Below, one piece after another: positions 1 through 12,798 of a stretch of 64,000 nt of DNA. Origin of the DNA: Nicotiana tabacum (lineage: Eukaryota > Streptophyta > Magnoliopsida > Solanales > Solanaceae); assembly GCF_000715075.1 (NCBI RefSeq), contig NC_134103.1, forward strand, positions 73,967,519 through 74,031,518. The letters run 5' to 3'. The notes under the pieces are model-generated. The model had not been told where the DNA came from. It ran no database searches and saw only the letters and a list, made by a program, of their open reading frames with translations. Position numbers and translations under genes: made by a program. Numbering within the stretch: position 1 is the stretch's first letter; each line of letters starts with the position of its first letter.

Positions 1-1690
1 CTTGTAGCGCCGAAATGATCTCTCTGGAAGGCCGTATGCTATGTCCTTTTTAGGACAACCGACAACTTCTAACCATATCTTCTGTGCTTCTTCGTCTGAA
101 ATGGGTGGTCGCTCGCCTTTGCTCATTCGGTGGCAAGCTCTGAGTGTACTCATTCATATTAGTTTTGTAGCGACTCTTTATTTAGAAGATAGAAAATTAT
201 TAACTATATAATATTATAAACATTAATTTCAAGTTATAGTAGTTGTGAAACTTACATATGTAGTCTCCGCCCGGTCCTCGACCCATCTAGTTGGATCTGT
301 CGGTGCCTTCTTCTTCCGGATGTGAGTCTCCATGAAGAATTCATCATGAATCATCTTCCTCCGGATGTGAGTCTCCATGAAGAACTCATCATGAGTCATC
401 TTCCTCCCATATATTTTTTCCTAAAAATATAATAAAATATATTAACTAAATTAAAATATATAAATATAGTTCGATAAAAATAAATGTAAATAATTTAAGG
501 AATTATCAGTAGTCTCATCGTAGTCCCCATGCTCCTTGCACCCACACAGTGTAAGGAGCCACCCTTCTCAGATGCTCGGGCCTTCTTTTCCTGTTCACTC
601 CTCTTCTCGAATTTTCCGGTGGTCCACTGCCTCAGCAGATCCTCCCATATATGCGGTAGAACCCATGAAGGCTTCTTGCTCTTCTTTCGAGCAGAGCTGA
701 AGGAATCAGATAGTCTCTTACGGTATTTGAACATAAAATTTGTAAGAATTTCACTGTTATGCCGGTCCTCCCAGACACACTTAGTCTGTAAATAAAATGT
801 GTAATGTTAGATAAAAATATTGTTAATATAATGCTTAAATAGATAAGAATTGTATTAAAACCTTAAATTGGTTGAAAATATGCTCCACGAGCACCGATGG
901 AAATTCACTCCAAGTCGCATAGGGTGCATCATACAACCGACCATGAGTTTCAGTGTTTATCTTTGTAGTCCGATGATTAGGTATGAACCTGCAACATAGC
1001 AATTACATTAAATAACAAGAGTAGCTATTATAATTCAGCAAAAATAAAGAAGTAATAAATAAATCTTACCCATTGTCCTCAGGCTTGATGATCATCCTAT
1101 GATAACGATCATACCGCACTTCCTCTGGATCATCATCCTCCGATGAATTTGAAGCGTGCATGGAAGATGGGGCATCTGGCTTAGCGCTACTATCCCGAAG
1201 GCGAAGTCTAGAAATGCTAGGAGATGAACTCCGTGGAGAGGGATACAGGGTCGCTGATGAAGACGGCTATGATCTAGACCCCTGCAGTGACCTAGACCTC
1301 TGCTGCGATCTAGACCAATGCTGCGATCCAGCTGGCTGAAATCTAGATGGATGTGATCCAGCTGGTGATGAAGCAAATGGAGCAGATGACGGGCGTATCA
1401 CCGCATGGCCCTTTGACTGCTGTCTCGATGGACCCATGTAACTATATGCAGGGTCATGTGGAGGAAGCGGGGTATAGTCCTGTGGCGGAGAATGGTAAGA
1501 ATACTGCTGGCCGGGCAAATGGTAGGTAGTCTGATGAGTAGATGGATGTAGTGGAATATATGTGTGCCTAGAAGATTGTTGTCGTCCATCAGCAGCAGAG
1601 GGATGCAAGTGTGGAGTGGAAGGAAGCGAGGGTGTAGCATCTTCATCACGATCAATAGGTCTCTTATCCTTTCTAGACCTACCTCGACCC
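1..1690 (-). pseudogene. Ptta/En/Spm-type second CACTA protein, fragmented
   Basis: This is the second protein of CACTA elements, whose family (Transposase_24) is thought to bind element DNA. Reading leftward, 1608-1267 gives a Gln, Ser, Pro, His and Tyr-rich low-complexity segment, the usual N-terminal half. The 734-495 piece holds the recognisable core: an IWEDLLRQW-like helix, then KKARASEKGGSLHCVGARS, matching the family pattern of a basic helix followed by a GGSLH motif. Further coding-like pieces, probably exons, lie at about 1-135 and 250-420. The latter contains a 45-bp tandem duplication. Coding blocks are separated by AT-rich stretches that look like introns (for example 410-490, 790-860, 985-1070). 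The 3' end is cut by the window edge. I infer a non-functional copy because the open pieces change frame. Confidence 0.65.
316..405. repeat. 45-bp tandem duplication inside the CACTA second gene
   Basis: Bases 316-360 and 361-405 are near-identical 45-bp units beginning CCGGATGTGAGTCTCCATGA, differing at only two positions. The length is a multiple of three, so the reading frame of the Ptta-like block is kept (15 codons repeated). Confidence 0.9.
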
Positions 1691-1798
1691 CTACATCAAC
1701 ACTTACTTAAGAAAGGGTTGAACTTTCGGACAATTTAGCAACACATGATTTGAAGTTGATTTGTACTCCATACTACTTAGGCCCTTTTTTGTTCGATC

Positions 1799-4361
1799 TT
1801 AAGAACCTCGACCTGGTTGATTGAATATGGACATTGGTAGATATAATGGATCAATCTCAATCATGTCATTGTGCCGATTGGTCCTATTTCTAGCACATGG
1901 CACATGACTGTCGAAGTAGTAAGAACAAAAATGAGTAGTTTTCTTTGCAAGATAGGTTTCACATATGGATCTTTCAATCCTATTCCTCTGTTTATCAAAT
2001 CGTTTACACTTGCCGATAGTCATGTACATTTTCATATTAGACGATAACGTTAAAGAAAATTACAAGAATAAATCAAGGTTTGATCATTACCTCTCGAATG
2101 GATACAACCACCTACATTGAACCGGCCCTCCAAGTCGCGCCTCGTGTACAAGGTGAATTGGAAGGTGTTCCATCACATAAAAGAAACCACATGGAAAAAT
2201 CCTTTCCAGCTTATTACTGATTATAGGAATGTTCCGATTCATTTGAAATAGGTTTTCTTCCCTTAATGTGGTAGAACATAAGTCTTTGAAGAACAAACTT
2301 ATCTTTGTGATGGGTTTTCAGATATTTTCAGGCAAAATCACAAAATGCAATAGGGATTAAGGTTTCCATAAATATATGACAGTCATGACTTTTCATATAT
2401 ATGAGTCAGCTTTCCTTCAACTATATCAACACGTTTTTCCAGGTTCGAAGCATAGCCCTCGGGCATCTTTAGGTTTGCAACCCACTCCCAAATCTGTCGT
2501 CTTTGTTCCAAAGTGAATGTGTAGCTGACCTTGGGCTTGAACACCTTGCCATTGTTCGCAGACTGCTAATGTAATTCAGGTTGCCTGCAATATTCTTGTA
2601 AGTCCAATCTAGCCTTCGGGTTATCTTTTGTCTTATTCTTATCATCCATCACTGTGTTGAACAAATTGTCAAAATAGTTCTTCTCAATATGCATGACATC
2701 GAGATTGTGTCGGAGAAGATTATCCTTTCAATATGGCAACTCCCAAAATATGCTATGTTTTGTCCAGTTATGAGTAACACCATATCCAGGAAATCTAGAA
2801 AGTGGGGCCTCGATAACTTTAGTGAAGTTTTGAACCCTCTCCCAAATTTCCTCACGGGACAAAAATTAGAGGTGGAAAATCACGTTCAACTGTATTCTTT
2901 TTGAATGCGTTCTTCATCCTCTGAACTCATGATCAACTGGCAAGAACTGACGATGACAATCAAACCTCGACTGCTTTTGGCCATGTTTTAAAGTGAACGC
3001 TTTACTATTTTCCATGCAGTAAGGACATGCTAACTTTCCAGCAGACATCCACCCAGACAATATTCCATATGCAGGAAAGTTATTAATGGTCCACATTAAG
3101 TTAGCACGTAAGTTAAAATTTTGCTTAGTTGATATGTCATATGTCTCAACTCCATCATACCACAACTGTTTTAGCTCATTAATGAGAGGTTGCAAATATA
3201 CATCAATCAAACTCTTTAGATTGCGGGGATCGGGAATAACATAATTTAAGAAAATATATGGACTAGTCATATACATTTCAGGCGGAAGATTATACGGCGT
3301 AATAAAGACCGTCCTGTATGAATATGGTATTGCAGAAACACAAAATAGCGTGAAACCATCAGCACACAAACCTAACCAAACATTCCTTGGTTCACTAGCA
3401 CAATCCGGATACGTCCTATCAAAATGCTTCCAAGCTTCCCCATCTGAAGGATAACACATAACACTCGGCGACCTTCTATTTTTATAGTGCCATGATGCCA
3501 TCTCATATGAGGAGCGGAACTCATTGATGCGTACAACCTCTTTAATCTAGGAATAGGAGGCAAGTAATGCATCGACTTCACATCAACCTTTTACCGCTGG
3601 AAACCCGCTTAAAACGAGTTTTTTCACAAAATTTATAACTTTTTAAATCTGCATCACCCTTATAATACAACATGCAACCATCCTCACAATAATCGATTCT
3701 CATAGACGAGAGTCCTAACTTTGAAACTAATCTTTTAGCCTTATAGGATTCTTCAGGTATGTTGAAAGTTGGGTCAACTAGTTCACTCATAAGGCCAATG
3801 AAAAAAATCCATATCCGCTTGAGAAATATTAGTATCTGATTTGATACTTAATAATCTAACCGTAACAGACAACTGAGAGTGCATACTCCCTTCACTTAGT
3901 GGACGACTAGCGGCCTCTAACTGTTCGTAAAAATATTTTACCTCTTCGTTAGGAGGTTGTTCAACACTTTCATGGGTTTTAAAATCGAAGTGCATCCCAA
4001 AAGCATCTACAACCATTTCATGGTATCCAGGATGTTGAACGCTATTCTCCACCAACTTACTACTTTCACCAGCAACTACGTTATGAAATACACCATCAGT
4101 ACCATCAACCTCTCCATGACTAGTCTACACAAAATAATTATCCATAAATCCCTTTCTATAAAGATGAGTCGTAACATCCTCCGAACCCAAAAAATTCAAA
4201 CACTTACACTTCGTACAAGGACACCTAATCATCCCTCCAATCCGAAACGGTTCAAGTGACATTGCATGCCTAATACATTCCTTAACCCCTTCTATAAATT
4301 CCTTCCTAAAAAACTGACGATTAGGATAATTCCTATTATACATCCAACTACGATATTCCAT
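1799..4361 (-). pseudogene. CACTA TNP2-type transposase, broken
   Basis: This is the transposase that cuts and pastes CACTA elements. Domains in order on the minus strand: the transposase-associated domain at 4361-4125, with a CPCTKCKC metal-binding-like motif; a linker at 4055-3578; the tnp2 catalytic region at about 3501-2350, with the recognisable DGFTLFC segment (preceded by a CADG) and a YCMENSKAFTLKHG zinc-like segment; and DUF4218 at 2296-1799, with FQMNRNIPIISNKLERIFP and EARLGGPVQCRWLYPFER. The frame changes at about 3580, 2914 and 2300, and stops interrupt the region 2350-2910, where MHIEKNYFDNLFNTVMD is still readable. It is therefore a pseudogene. Full-length family proteins are roughly 800-1000 residues. 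The block 4442-3935 is repeated at 6350-5843. Confidence 0.8.
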
Positions 4362-5128
4362 CTACATAAAGAACAAATACATTACATGTTATATTAATCA
4401 TAATTCAAATTATTTTATAGAATTAAGTTACATATTAAACTTTAGTTACAAAGTACAACATTTAAATAATTTGAGTGCATATTAATTTGAATACAATATT
4501 ATTCTAACCCTACCAATAAAATTAATTAGACTCGCTAGAATATTTAATTAGTTGAGCCATTCAATTAGACTAACTCACTTACTATTAATCATAATTAATA
4601 AACCCTAAATCATAATTTAATATGCCCTAAATCATAGTTTAATAAGCCGTAAATCATGAGCAATAAAATTGAAAAAAATATAAATTAGCTAATTAAGCAA
4701 GTACCTTACATGATATCATAAACTAAATCAATTAGAGTAAACCTTAAATCTAAAGAATTATAATCAATTGAAACAATTCCAAAATCCCAAATTATAAACC
4801 CTAGTTTATACAATTGAGAGAATTTAAATAACTAAAATTAACAAGTATAGATAACTAACCTTCAAAAAGAGGAGAGGGGTATGTTTTTGGAAGTGGCGCG
4901 GTTGTGGGTGGCGCGACAGTGGGGGGAGGAGCAGTGGTGGGGCTGTAGAGGTGGGACCAACGGAGAACGGAGAGAGACGAAGTAGGGGGTTTGATTTTGG
5001 ATGAGAAGGGAGTGATGAGTGGATTTGTGTGGAATTTGGGAAGGGTTGGCGGATGTGGAAGAAAGAATGAGAGAAAGTGAAAAGAGAAAAATGGGGAAGA
5101 AACTCGTTGCTGGGCACCCTAAATTATA
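4362..5128 (-). other. CACTA leader / untranslated region
   Basis: AT-rich DNA lies upstream of the transposase start, followed at 4850-5117 by a stretch that is C/T-rich on the minus strand. The latter holds a 97-codon open frame of biased composition (Ser, Pro, His, Leu) that I read as leader sequence rather than a gene. Confidence 0.4.
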
Positions 5129-5820
<692 letters not shown>

Positions 5821-5842
5821 TGAAACATTTTAATTAAACATT

Positions 5843-6350
5843 ATTTTGCCTCTTCGTTAGGAGGTTGTCCAACACTTTCATGGGTTTCAAAATCGAAGTG
5901 CATCCCAAAAGCATCTACAACCATTTCATGGTATCCAGGATGTTGAACGCTATTCTCCACCGACCTACTACTTTCACCAACAACTACGTTATGAAATACA
6001 CCATCAGTACCATCAAACTCTCCATGACTAGTCTACACAAAATAATTATCCATAAATCCCTTTCTATAAAGATGAGTCGTAACATCCTCCGAACCCAAAA
6101 AATTCAAATACTTGCACTTCGTACAAGGACACCTAATCATCCCTCCAATCCGAAACGGTTCAAGTGGCATTGCATGCCTAATACATTCCTTAACCCCTTC
6201 TATAAATTCCTTCCTAAAAAACTGATAATTAGGATAATTCCTATTATACATCCAACTACGATATTCCATCTACATAAAGAACAAATATATTGCATGTTAT
6301 ATTAATCATAATTCAAATTATTTTATAGAATTAAGTTACATATTAAACTT
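5843..6350 (-). pseudogene. 508-bp duplicate of the CACTA transposase 5' end
   Basis: This block repeats 3935-4442 with only scattered substitutions. It includes the 78-codon transposase-associated domain frame (6269-6033, ending ...FMDNYFV in both copies) and the flanking AT-rich DNA. It lacks the rest of the transposase. Both copies are in the same orientation, 1.9 kb apart, with the GGTCGG palindromes and microsatellites between them. It could be a segmental duplication or the fused end of a second, related element. Confidence 0.85.
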
Positions 6351-7310
6351 AATAAAAAAAATTCAAATTATTTAACTTTTGTCTCCTCCCCCGTTTTTTT
6401 TTCTACATCTCGAGAAACGGAAAAAAAAATGTGAATCATGTGAAGCATAAGTGTCAACAAGTCATCTAAGAAATGAAATACTAAAAAATATTCATGGATT
6501 CTGTTTTATAAAAAAATTATAAAATGTTTAATTAGTAAAGATTAATTTTTTTTATAAAAGTAATGACATTAAAATTTAACTTCATTTTAATTCTTTTAAC
6601 GATCACGCGAAACGCGGGTAAATACACTAATTTATGTATAATTTTAGACGAAAGTAAAAATATGTGTATCAATAAACTATAGCACAAGATGGTCTACGGA
6701 CAAAAGTACCTTTGATGTAGGCAATCTCTAAAATAATTTCAATGTACCATTATTTTATTCATTGAATAACAGGTTTTGCATTATTATGCGCCGTGTACTA
6801 ATCTTTGCATATCTAAACCGTTACCAAAACGGAGTGAATTGGGGTTAAATTAATAATCATAAATTGTCTCGAGCATTGCAATAGGGAATAGGTAGTTGAC
6901 CAAACTCTACCAAACTCTACCAACAAGTAATACTCCTAAATTTTCTCGAGCATTCCTAGAAATGTTACAAATATGAGTCTCAATTGAAATCAATCATATT
7001 TCACGTCGAATATGCACAAAGATCTCATTGTTTTACATAGGATTAAAAAGAATCTTTATTTTAGTGATCTCAAGCTCATGAGATTCATCAATTTAAAAAG
7101 GCATTACATTTTCATTGAAGATGTCAATCTACTACCTCAAATTTTCAAGCATAAATGAAATACTTAATTGCATCCAATTTGGTATCTTCCTATACAATCT
7201 TGTAAATATATAATTTGGCAATGGATAAAAGCTTTATTATTAATTCTCATTTTAAAAGATTGTAGGAATTTCCTTGCCAGCGAACGTCATGCCAATGATA
7301 TTGTCAATAT
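6351..7310. other. AT-rich intergenic DNA
   Basis: No coding frame is convincing here. The one item of note is a Helitron-like 3' end at 6601-6630, described separately. The last five bases (7306-7310, AATAT) are the target-site duplication of the Copia element. Confidence 0.6.
6595..6630 (+). mobile_element. Possible Helitron 3' terminus
   Basis: A short GC hairpin (ACGCGAAACGCGGG, stem CGCG/CGCG) in otherwise AT-rich DNA is followed by eight bases and then CTAA, with a T directly after. Helitrons end in a hairpin a few bases before CTRR and insert before a T. I could not identify the matching 5' TC end with confidence (a TCTCCTCCCCCG at 6382 is a weak candidate). Confidence 0.3.
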
Positions 7311-7575
7311 TGTTATAAGAAATATCAAATTATGGTGGATGTCTACTCTTCCTCTATGATATTCATCTCAAATGCTTAATGACATATTTTCTATGTTTAA
7401 TGACATATTCAATGACATATTTTCTTCACTTTTCATGCCTATATAAAGGCCTTGAAATAGATGAAAAGTACACACAATTGAAGAAGAAATAAGAATCTCT
7501 TCTCTCTTTCTCCATATATCTCTTAACTTGTTTTTCCTTGTTCTATATTGTTACTTTGAGTTATATTTTATAACA
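7311..7575 (+). repeat. Copia 5' LTR
   Basis: The 265-bp repeat starts TGTTATAAG and ends TATAACA. Relative to the 3' LTR it carries an extra partial repeat of the GACATATTTTCTATGTTTAAT type near 7380-7410. It contains the element's TATA box. Confidence 0.93.
7437..7450 (+). promoter_or_regulatory. Copia LTR TATA box
   Basis: TGCCTATATAAAGG lies mid-LTR, with the same sequence in the 3' LTR at 12904-12917. It is a strong plant TATA consensus, so transcription would start about 30 bases downstream, within the LTR. Confidence 0.7.
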
Positions 7576-7593
7576 CGTTATCAGCACGAGACT
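7576..7593 (+). other. Copia primer-binding site
   Basis: CGTTATCAGCACGAGACT follows the 5' LTR directly, where the tRNA primer site must lie. It is not the common initiator-Met type (TGGTATCAGAGC). I cannot name the tRNA. Confidence 0.55.
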
Positions 7594-7652
7594 CTACCGT
7601 CTCAAGAAGCTCTTTGAAAAGACTAAGGTATAACTTTTCTCCTCTTTTAATT

Positions 7653-8642
7653 ATGACTGATATTATGAAAAGAAAGTTCGTTGCCCTTGAAATTTCGGGC
7701 AAGAACTATATGACATGGGTGTTGGATGCTGAAATTCATTTAGATGTAATGGGTCTTGGAGACGCCATTAAAGATAAAAATAAAGCATCTACCCAAGATT
7801 GTGCTAAGGCCTTGATTTTCTTGCGCCATCACCTTGACGAAGGGTTAAAGATAGAATATCTCACAGTCAAGGATCCACTTGTTTTGTTGAATGGCTTAAA
7901 GGAAAGAAATGACAACTTAAAGTTGCTCACTCTTCCACAAGCACGATATGATTTGGCTCATCTGAGGCTCCAAGACTTTAAGTCTGTTTCTGAATATAAT
8001 TCTGCTATGTTCAGAATTACTTCCAAATTGAAACTATGTGGAGATACTATCACTGATTACGATATGCTTGAAAAATCGTTCACAACGTTTCATGCCTCCA
8101 ATATGGTCTTGCATCAGCAATACCGAGAGAAAGGTTTCAAGAAGTATTCTGAGTTGATTTCTCTTCTCCTTGCGGCTGAACGAAATAATGACTTGCTCGT
8201 AAGAAATCACGAAAATCGACCCACTGGGTCTACACCATTGCCTGAAGTGAATGGGGTGTATTCCCATTATTCTAAGTGTGGAAAAAGTCGTGGACCTGTT
8301 CGTGGTCGTGGTCGTCGCCGTAGCCAAGGAAGAAATTTTTCTGGTATTAATCACCCCCCAAAGAAAAATAACCACCAAAAGTGGAAAGGTCCAAGGGCAA
8401 ATGGTTCAGAAACTGAATGTTATCGTTGCGGTGGAAAAGAGCATTGGGAAAATATTTGTCGCATACCAAAACATTTGGTTGAGCTTTATCAAGCATCTCT
8501 AAAGGATAAAGCTCCTGATGCTAATTTTGTCTATGACAATGAATTTGACATTATCCACTTGGATGTGACAGATTTTTTTGAGCACCCTAATGGAAAAATA
8601 AACCACTCGATCGGTGATGGATCTATGGTTAAAGATGATTGA
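7653..8642 (+). CDS. gag: Copia gag polyprotein
   Basis: This is the structural capsid-nucleocapsid protein of the Copia element, which packages its RNA in cytoplasmic particles. The intact frame from the ATG at 7653 gives about 329 residues. The N-terminal two-thirds match the UBN2/Copia gag type (FVALEISGKNYMTWVLDAEI near the start, then FHASNMVLHQQYREKGFKKY). A basic RGRGRRRSQGR stretch is followed by one CCHC zinc knuckle, CYRCGGKEHWENIC. The end is acidic and stops with KDD. The open frame extends in-frame to 7614 but without an ATG. It is the only retroelement gene in the window without an internal stop. Pol is not fused to it: about 470 bases of non-coding sequence follow. Confidence 0.88.
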   Translation: MTDIMKRKFVALEISGKNYMTWVLDAEIHLDVMGLGDAIKDKNKASTQDCAKALIFLRHHLDEGLKIEYLTVKDPLVLLNGLKERNDNLKLLTLPQARYDLAHLRLQDFKSVSEYNSAMFRITSKLKLCGDTITDYDMLEKSFTTFHASNMVLHQQYREKGFKKYSELISLLLAAERNNDLLVRNHENRPTGSTPLPEVNGVYSHYSKCGKSRGPVRGRGRRRSQGRNFSGINHPPKKNNHQKWKGPRANGSETECYRCGGKEHWENICRIPKHLVELYQASLKDKAPDANFVYDNEFDIIHLDVTDFFEHPNGKINHSIGDGSMVKDD

Positions 8643-9110
8643 GTATTTTGATTTTTATGTTTTTCTATTCGTAGTATCTAATGAATAAACATCTTGTAAT
8701 TTTTATTGCATTTAATAATACTTCTTATGTAGTTTTTAAAAATATATGTATTTCCTAAATTTCATAAATTTCACAAACAAGGAGCAATATCTAAGTAATT
8801 AGTGTCCTAATCTCACTGATCTTTTAATTCCTTTTGATTTTCCTTTATGTTACTTTAATTCTCTTTAAGAAGAGGTTTACAAGCACCCTGGAACAACTTT
8901 TGTTACTTCACCCTTAATTTTTTTTCATATACTTATAATTGTATTATTTTTGCTGCGTAATTATTTGTATAATAATTAGAATTTGTTAGAAAATGCATTA
9001 AAAGGTCACTATTGAATTATTGGTTTAACTTTATTTCTTTTCCTTTTACTCTAAAAATACTAATATTTATTCATATACTTCTTTTGTATGTCAAACCATG
9101 GGAAGCAAAT
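8643..9110 (+). other. Copia gag-pol spacer
   Basis: This T-rich sequence has stops in all frames and lies between the gag stop and the first pol frame. Nothing coding is visible. It separates gag and pol into two frames, unlike the single fused frame of classic Copia elements. Confidence 0.6.
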
Positions 9111-12100
9111 ATGGATATCTTTCAAAGCAAACTTGGATCAAAGTTCAATTGTAAAAATATTTGCTTAATTAATTCATGTACAACACATATAATATTCAAA
9201 GAGAAGAAATATTTCTCTCATTTAAGTATGTGTAAGGCAGATGTTACTACAATTTCTAGTAGTAGTAATCTAATTGAAGGCTCTAGAAGAGCTAATATAA
9301 CTCTGCCTAAGGGAACAATACTTATTATAGAGAATGCAATGTTCTCCTCCAAGTCCAAGAGGAACTTGTTGAGTTTTAAAGATATCTGTCGAAATGGATT
9401 TCATATTGAGACAATACAATAGATGAGAATAATCTCGAATATCTCATCGTTACCAAGAATGTCTCTGGCCAGAAAAGGATTATTGAGAAGTTCCCATCTT
9501 TATCTTGTGGCCTGTATTGGATAAGAATTAGTGCAATTGAGGCACATTCTATCGTAAACCAAAAGGTTTCTAATTCCAATACTTTTGTACTTTGGCATGA
9601 TCGATTGGGACATCCTGGATAATTTATGATGAGAAGAATTATAGAGAACTCAAATGGGCATCCATTAAAGAATTTAAAGATTCTTTTAAATAATGAGTTT
9701 TCTTGCACTTCTTGTTATCAAGGCAAGTTGATTATTAGACCATCACCAACAAAGGTTGGGATTGAGTCCCCTGTATTTTTGGAACGTATACAAGGGGATA
9801 TTTATGGACCTATTCACCCACCTAGTGGGTCGTTTAGATATTTTATGGTCTTAATAGATGCATCTTCTAGATGGTCTTATGTGTGCCTATTGTCATCTTG
9901 CAACCTGGCGTTTGCAAAATTAATGGCACAAATAATTCGATTACGGGCACAATTTCCCGATAATATTAATAATGCTGTTGAGTTTTCATCCCAATCATTT
10001 AATGATTATTGCTTATCAATTGGGATAAAAGTGAAACATCATGTAGCTCATGTTCACACTTAAAATGGCCTTGCAGAGTTTTTGATTAAACGCCTGCAAT
10101 TGATAGCAAGACCGTTACTCATGAAAACAAAATTATCCACTTCTGTTTGGGATCATGCCGTTTTGCATGCAGCAATGCTAATTCGTCTCAGACCGACAAA
10201 TTATCATAAATATTCCCCGTTACAATTAGTTTTGGGTCATGAATCTAATATATCCCATCTAAGAATTTTTGGATGCGCTGTATATGTGCCTGTAGCACCG
10301 CCATATCGCACCAAGATGGGTCCCCAAAGAAGGTTAGGAATATATGTTGGGTTTGAATCGCCCTAAAATATTAACACCTCGAAATGTTAACGAGAGATTT
10401 GTTCACTGCTCGATTTGCAGATTGTTGATTCGATGAGGTATTTTTCCCAAAATTAGGGGGGGAAATTGGTGAAATCAAACGGGAAATTTTGTGGAAAAAT
10501 TCATCATTATCTCATCTTGATCCACGTGCCTCTATTTGTGAAAAAAGGTGCAAAAGATTATCCATTTGCAGAAAATAGCAAATCAAATGCCAGATGCATT
10601 TACGGATCTGAAAAGGATAACGAAATCATATATCCATGTAGAGAATATTCCAATCCGTATTGATGTCCCTGTTGGACAATCTTCTAGTGTCATAGCTAAT
10701 AAGTCAAAAGCACGCCTAAAGCGTGGCAGGCCGTTGGGTTCTAAGGATCGAAATCCTAGAAAAAGAAAAATAAATGATCAAGATGACACTACGAATGAGT
10801 CTCATAAAGAAACCCATGATTTAACCAATCCTGAAATTCATGAGGAAATCAATGAGCCTGAGACTCAAGAAAATAAGGAACTATCAATAAACCCAATCGA
10901 TATTGAGACAGATTTGAATCGATTGAATATAGTTGTGGATTATGTATTTGCATATAATGTTGCATCTAGCATTATGCAAGATAATGAGGATCTTGAACCT
11001 CAATCCGTTGGAGAATGTCGACAAAGACGTGATTGGCCAAAATGGCAAGAAGCAATCCAATCTGAGTTGGATTCACTTGCGAAACGTGAAGTTTTTGGGT
11101 CTGTAGTCCAAACACCTAATGGTGTTAAACCTGTTGGCTATAAATGGGTCTTTGTACGTAAAATGAATGAGAAAAATGAGGTACAAAGATATAAGGCACG
11201 CCTTGTTGCACAAGAATTTTCACAAAGGCCTAGTGTCGATTATAAAGAGACGTATTCTCCTGTTATGGATGTTATAACGTTCTGTTATCTCATTAGTCTT
11301 GCTGTCCATGAAAAGCTTGGCATGTATTTAATGGATATGGTTACAGCCTACCTTTACGACTCACTTGATAATGAGATATACATGAAAATTCCTGATGGAT
11401 TTAAAATGCCTGACGCACATAATTCAAAGTCCAGGGAAATATTTTCAATCAAATTGCAAAGATCTTTGTATGGTCTAAAGTAATCAGGAAGAATGTGGTA
11501 TAACCGCCTTAGTGAATATTTATTAAAGGAAGGTTATATAAATGATGACATTTATTTTTATAAAGAAAACAACATCGGAGTTTGTTATACTTGTCATATA
11601 TGTTGATGACATAAACCTTATTGGAACTCCTACAGAACTCCAAAAGGCAATTGATTATTTAAAGAAGGAATTCGAGATGAAAGATCTCGGAAAGAAAAAA
11701 TTATGTCTCGATTTGCAAATTAAACATTTGGCAAACGAGATTTTTGTTCATCAATCTGCCTACATAGAAAAGGTATTGAAACGATTTTACATGGATGGAG
11801 CACATCCATTAAGTACTCCGATGTTTGTTCGATCACTTGATGTGAATAAGGACCCGTTCTGACCTCAAGAAAAGAATGAAGAGCTTCTTGGTCCTGAAGT
11901 ACCATATCTTAGTGCAATTGGTGCACTAATGTATCTTGCTAACACTACAAGGCCTGGCATAACTTTTTTAGTTAATGTCTTAGCAAGATATAGCTTTGCT
12001 CCTACAAGGAGACATTGAAATGGAATCAAACACATATTGCGGTATCTAAAAGGGACTACCGATATGGGATTATTTTATGGCAATGATTGCAGTCCCGATC

Positions 12101-12591
12101 TTGTTGGTTATGCCGATGTTGGGTATTTATCTGACCCACACAAGGCTCGATCTCAAACAGGTTATGTGTTTACATGTGGAGGCACTGCAATATCTTGGCG
12201 ATCGACCAAGCAATCAATCGTGGCTACTTCATCTAATCATACTGAGATAATTTCTATTCATGAAGCAAGTTGAGAATGTATATGGTTGAGGTCTGTAATA
12301 CACCTAATTCGAGAGAAATATGGTTTGAAGTGTGACAAACTACCCACAATTTTGTATGAAGACAATGCAACATGCATAGCTCAATTGAAGGGAGGATTCA
12401 TTAAAGGAGATAGAACAAAACACATTTCACCAAAGTTATTTTTCACACATGATCTTCAAAAGAATGGTGATATCAGTGTGCAACAGATCCGTTCAAGTGA
12501 TAATATGGCTGAATTGTTCACCAAATCTCTACCGACATCAACCTTCAAGAAACTAGTGTACAAGATTGGATGCGAAGGTTCAAGGATGTGA
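9111..12591 (+). pseudogene. pol: Copia pol (PR-IN-RT-RH), inactivated
   Basis: From the ATG at 9111 the protease region is readable to 9422, but the usual catalytic Asp-Ser/Thr-Gly is replaced by INSCTTH. The gag-pre-integrase segment has its LWHDRLGHPG equivalent interrupted at about 9620. Integrase runs about 9690-10366 (IQGDIYGPIHPPSG holds the first catalytic Asp). Near 9990 the frame reads NNAVEF where the family has Asp-Asn-Ala-Gly-Glu-Phe, so the second catalytic Asp appears to be Asn next to a small deletion, and a stop follows at 10061. Reverse transcriptase runs about 11020-11860 (KPVGYKWVFVRK, and the active-site YVDDINLIG). RNase H runs about 12030-12591 (GYADVGYLSDPHKARSQTGY, KHISPKLFF). 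Stops at 9420, 10061, 10366, 11481, 11860 and 12271 and frame changes make it non-functional. Confidence 0.9.
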
Positions 12592-12627
12592 ATTGATGCT
12601 CTTATTAGGGGGACTTAATACGCGGTG

Positions 12628-12773
12628 TACTCTTTTTCCCTTACAAGGTTTTGTCCCACTGGGTTTTCCTTGCAAGGTTTTTAATGAGGCAACCAAAAAG
12701 CGTATTCCTAAACATGTGTACTCTTTTTCCTTCGCTAGGATTTTTTTTTCTAATAAGGTTTTAACGAGACACA
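12628..12773 (+). repeat. Conserved post-pol box, two copies (Copia)
   Basis: Just after pol is a 65-base segment (12628-12692): TACTCTTTTTCCCTTACAAG, then GGTTTTGTCCCA, TGGGTTTTCC and AAGGTTTTTAATGAGGCA. A more decayed second copy follows at 12718-12773. The same box, in the sense orientation of the element, follows pol in the Tat elements at 18430-18496, 27006-27070 and 40325-40389. It contains inverted pairs (GTCCCA/TGGG and CCTT/AAGG). Confidence 0.75.
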
Positions 12774-12798
12774 TTATCTATGGACATCCAAGGGGGAG

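Noticed and set aside
4824..5117. 97-codon minus-strand frame
   Set aside because: Ser/Pro/His/Leu low complexity from a CT-rich leader; no start context or domain.
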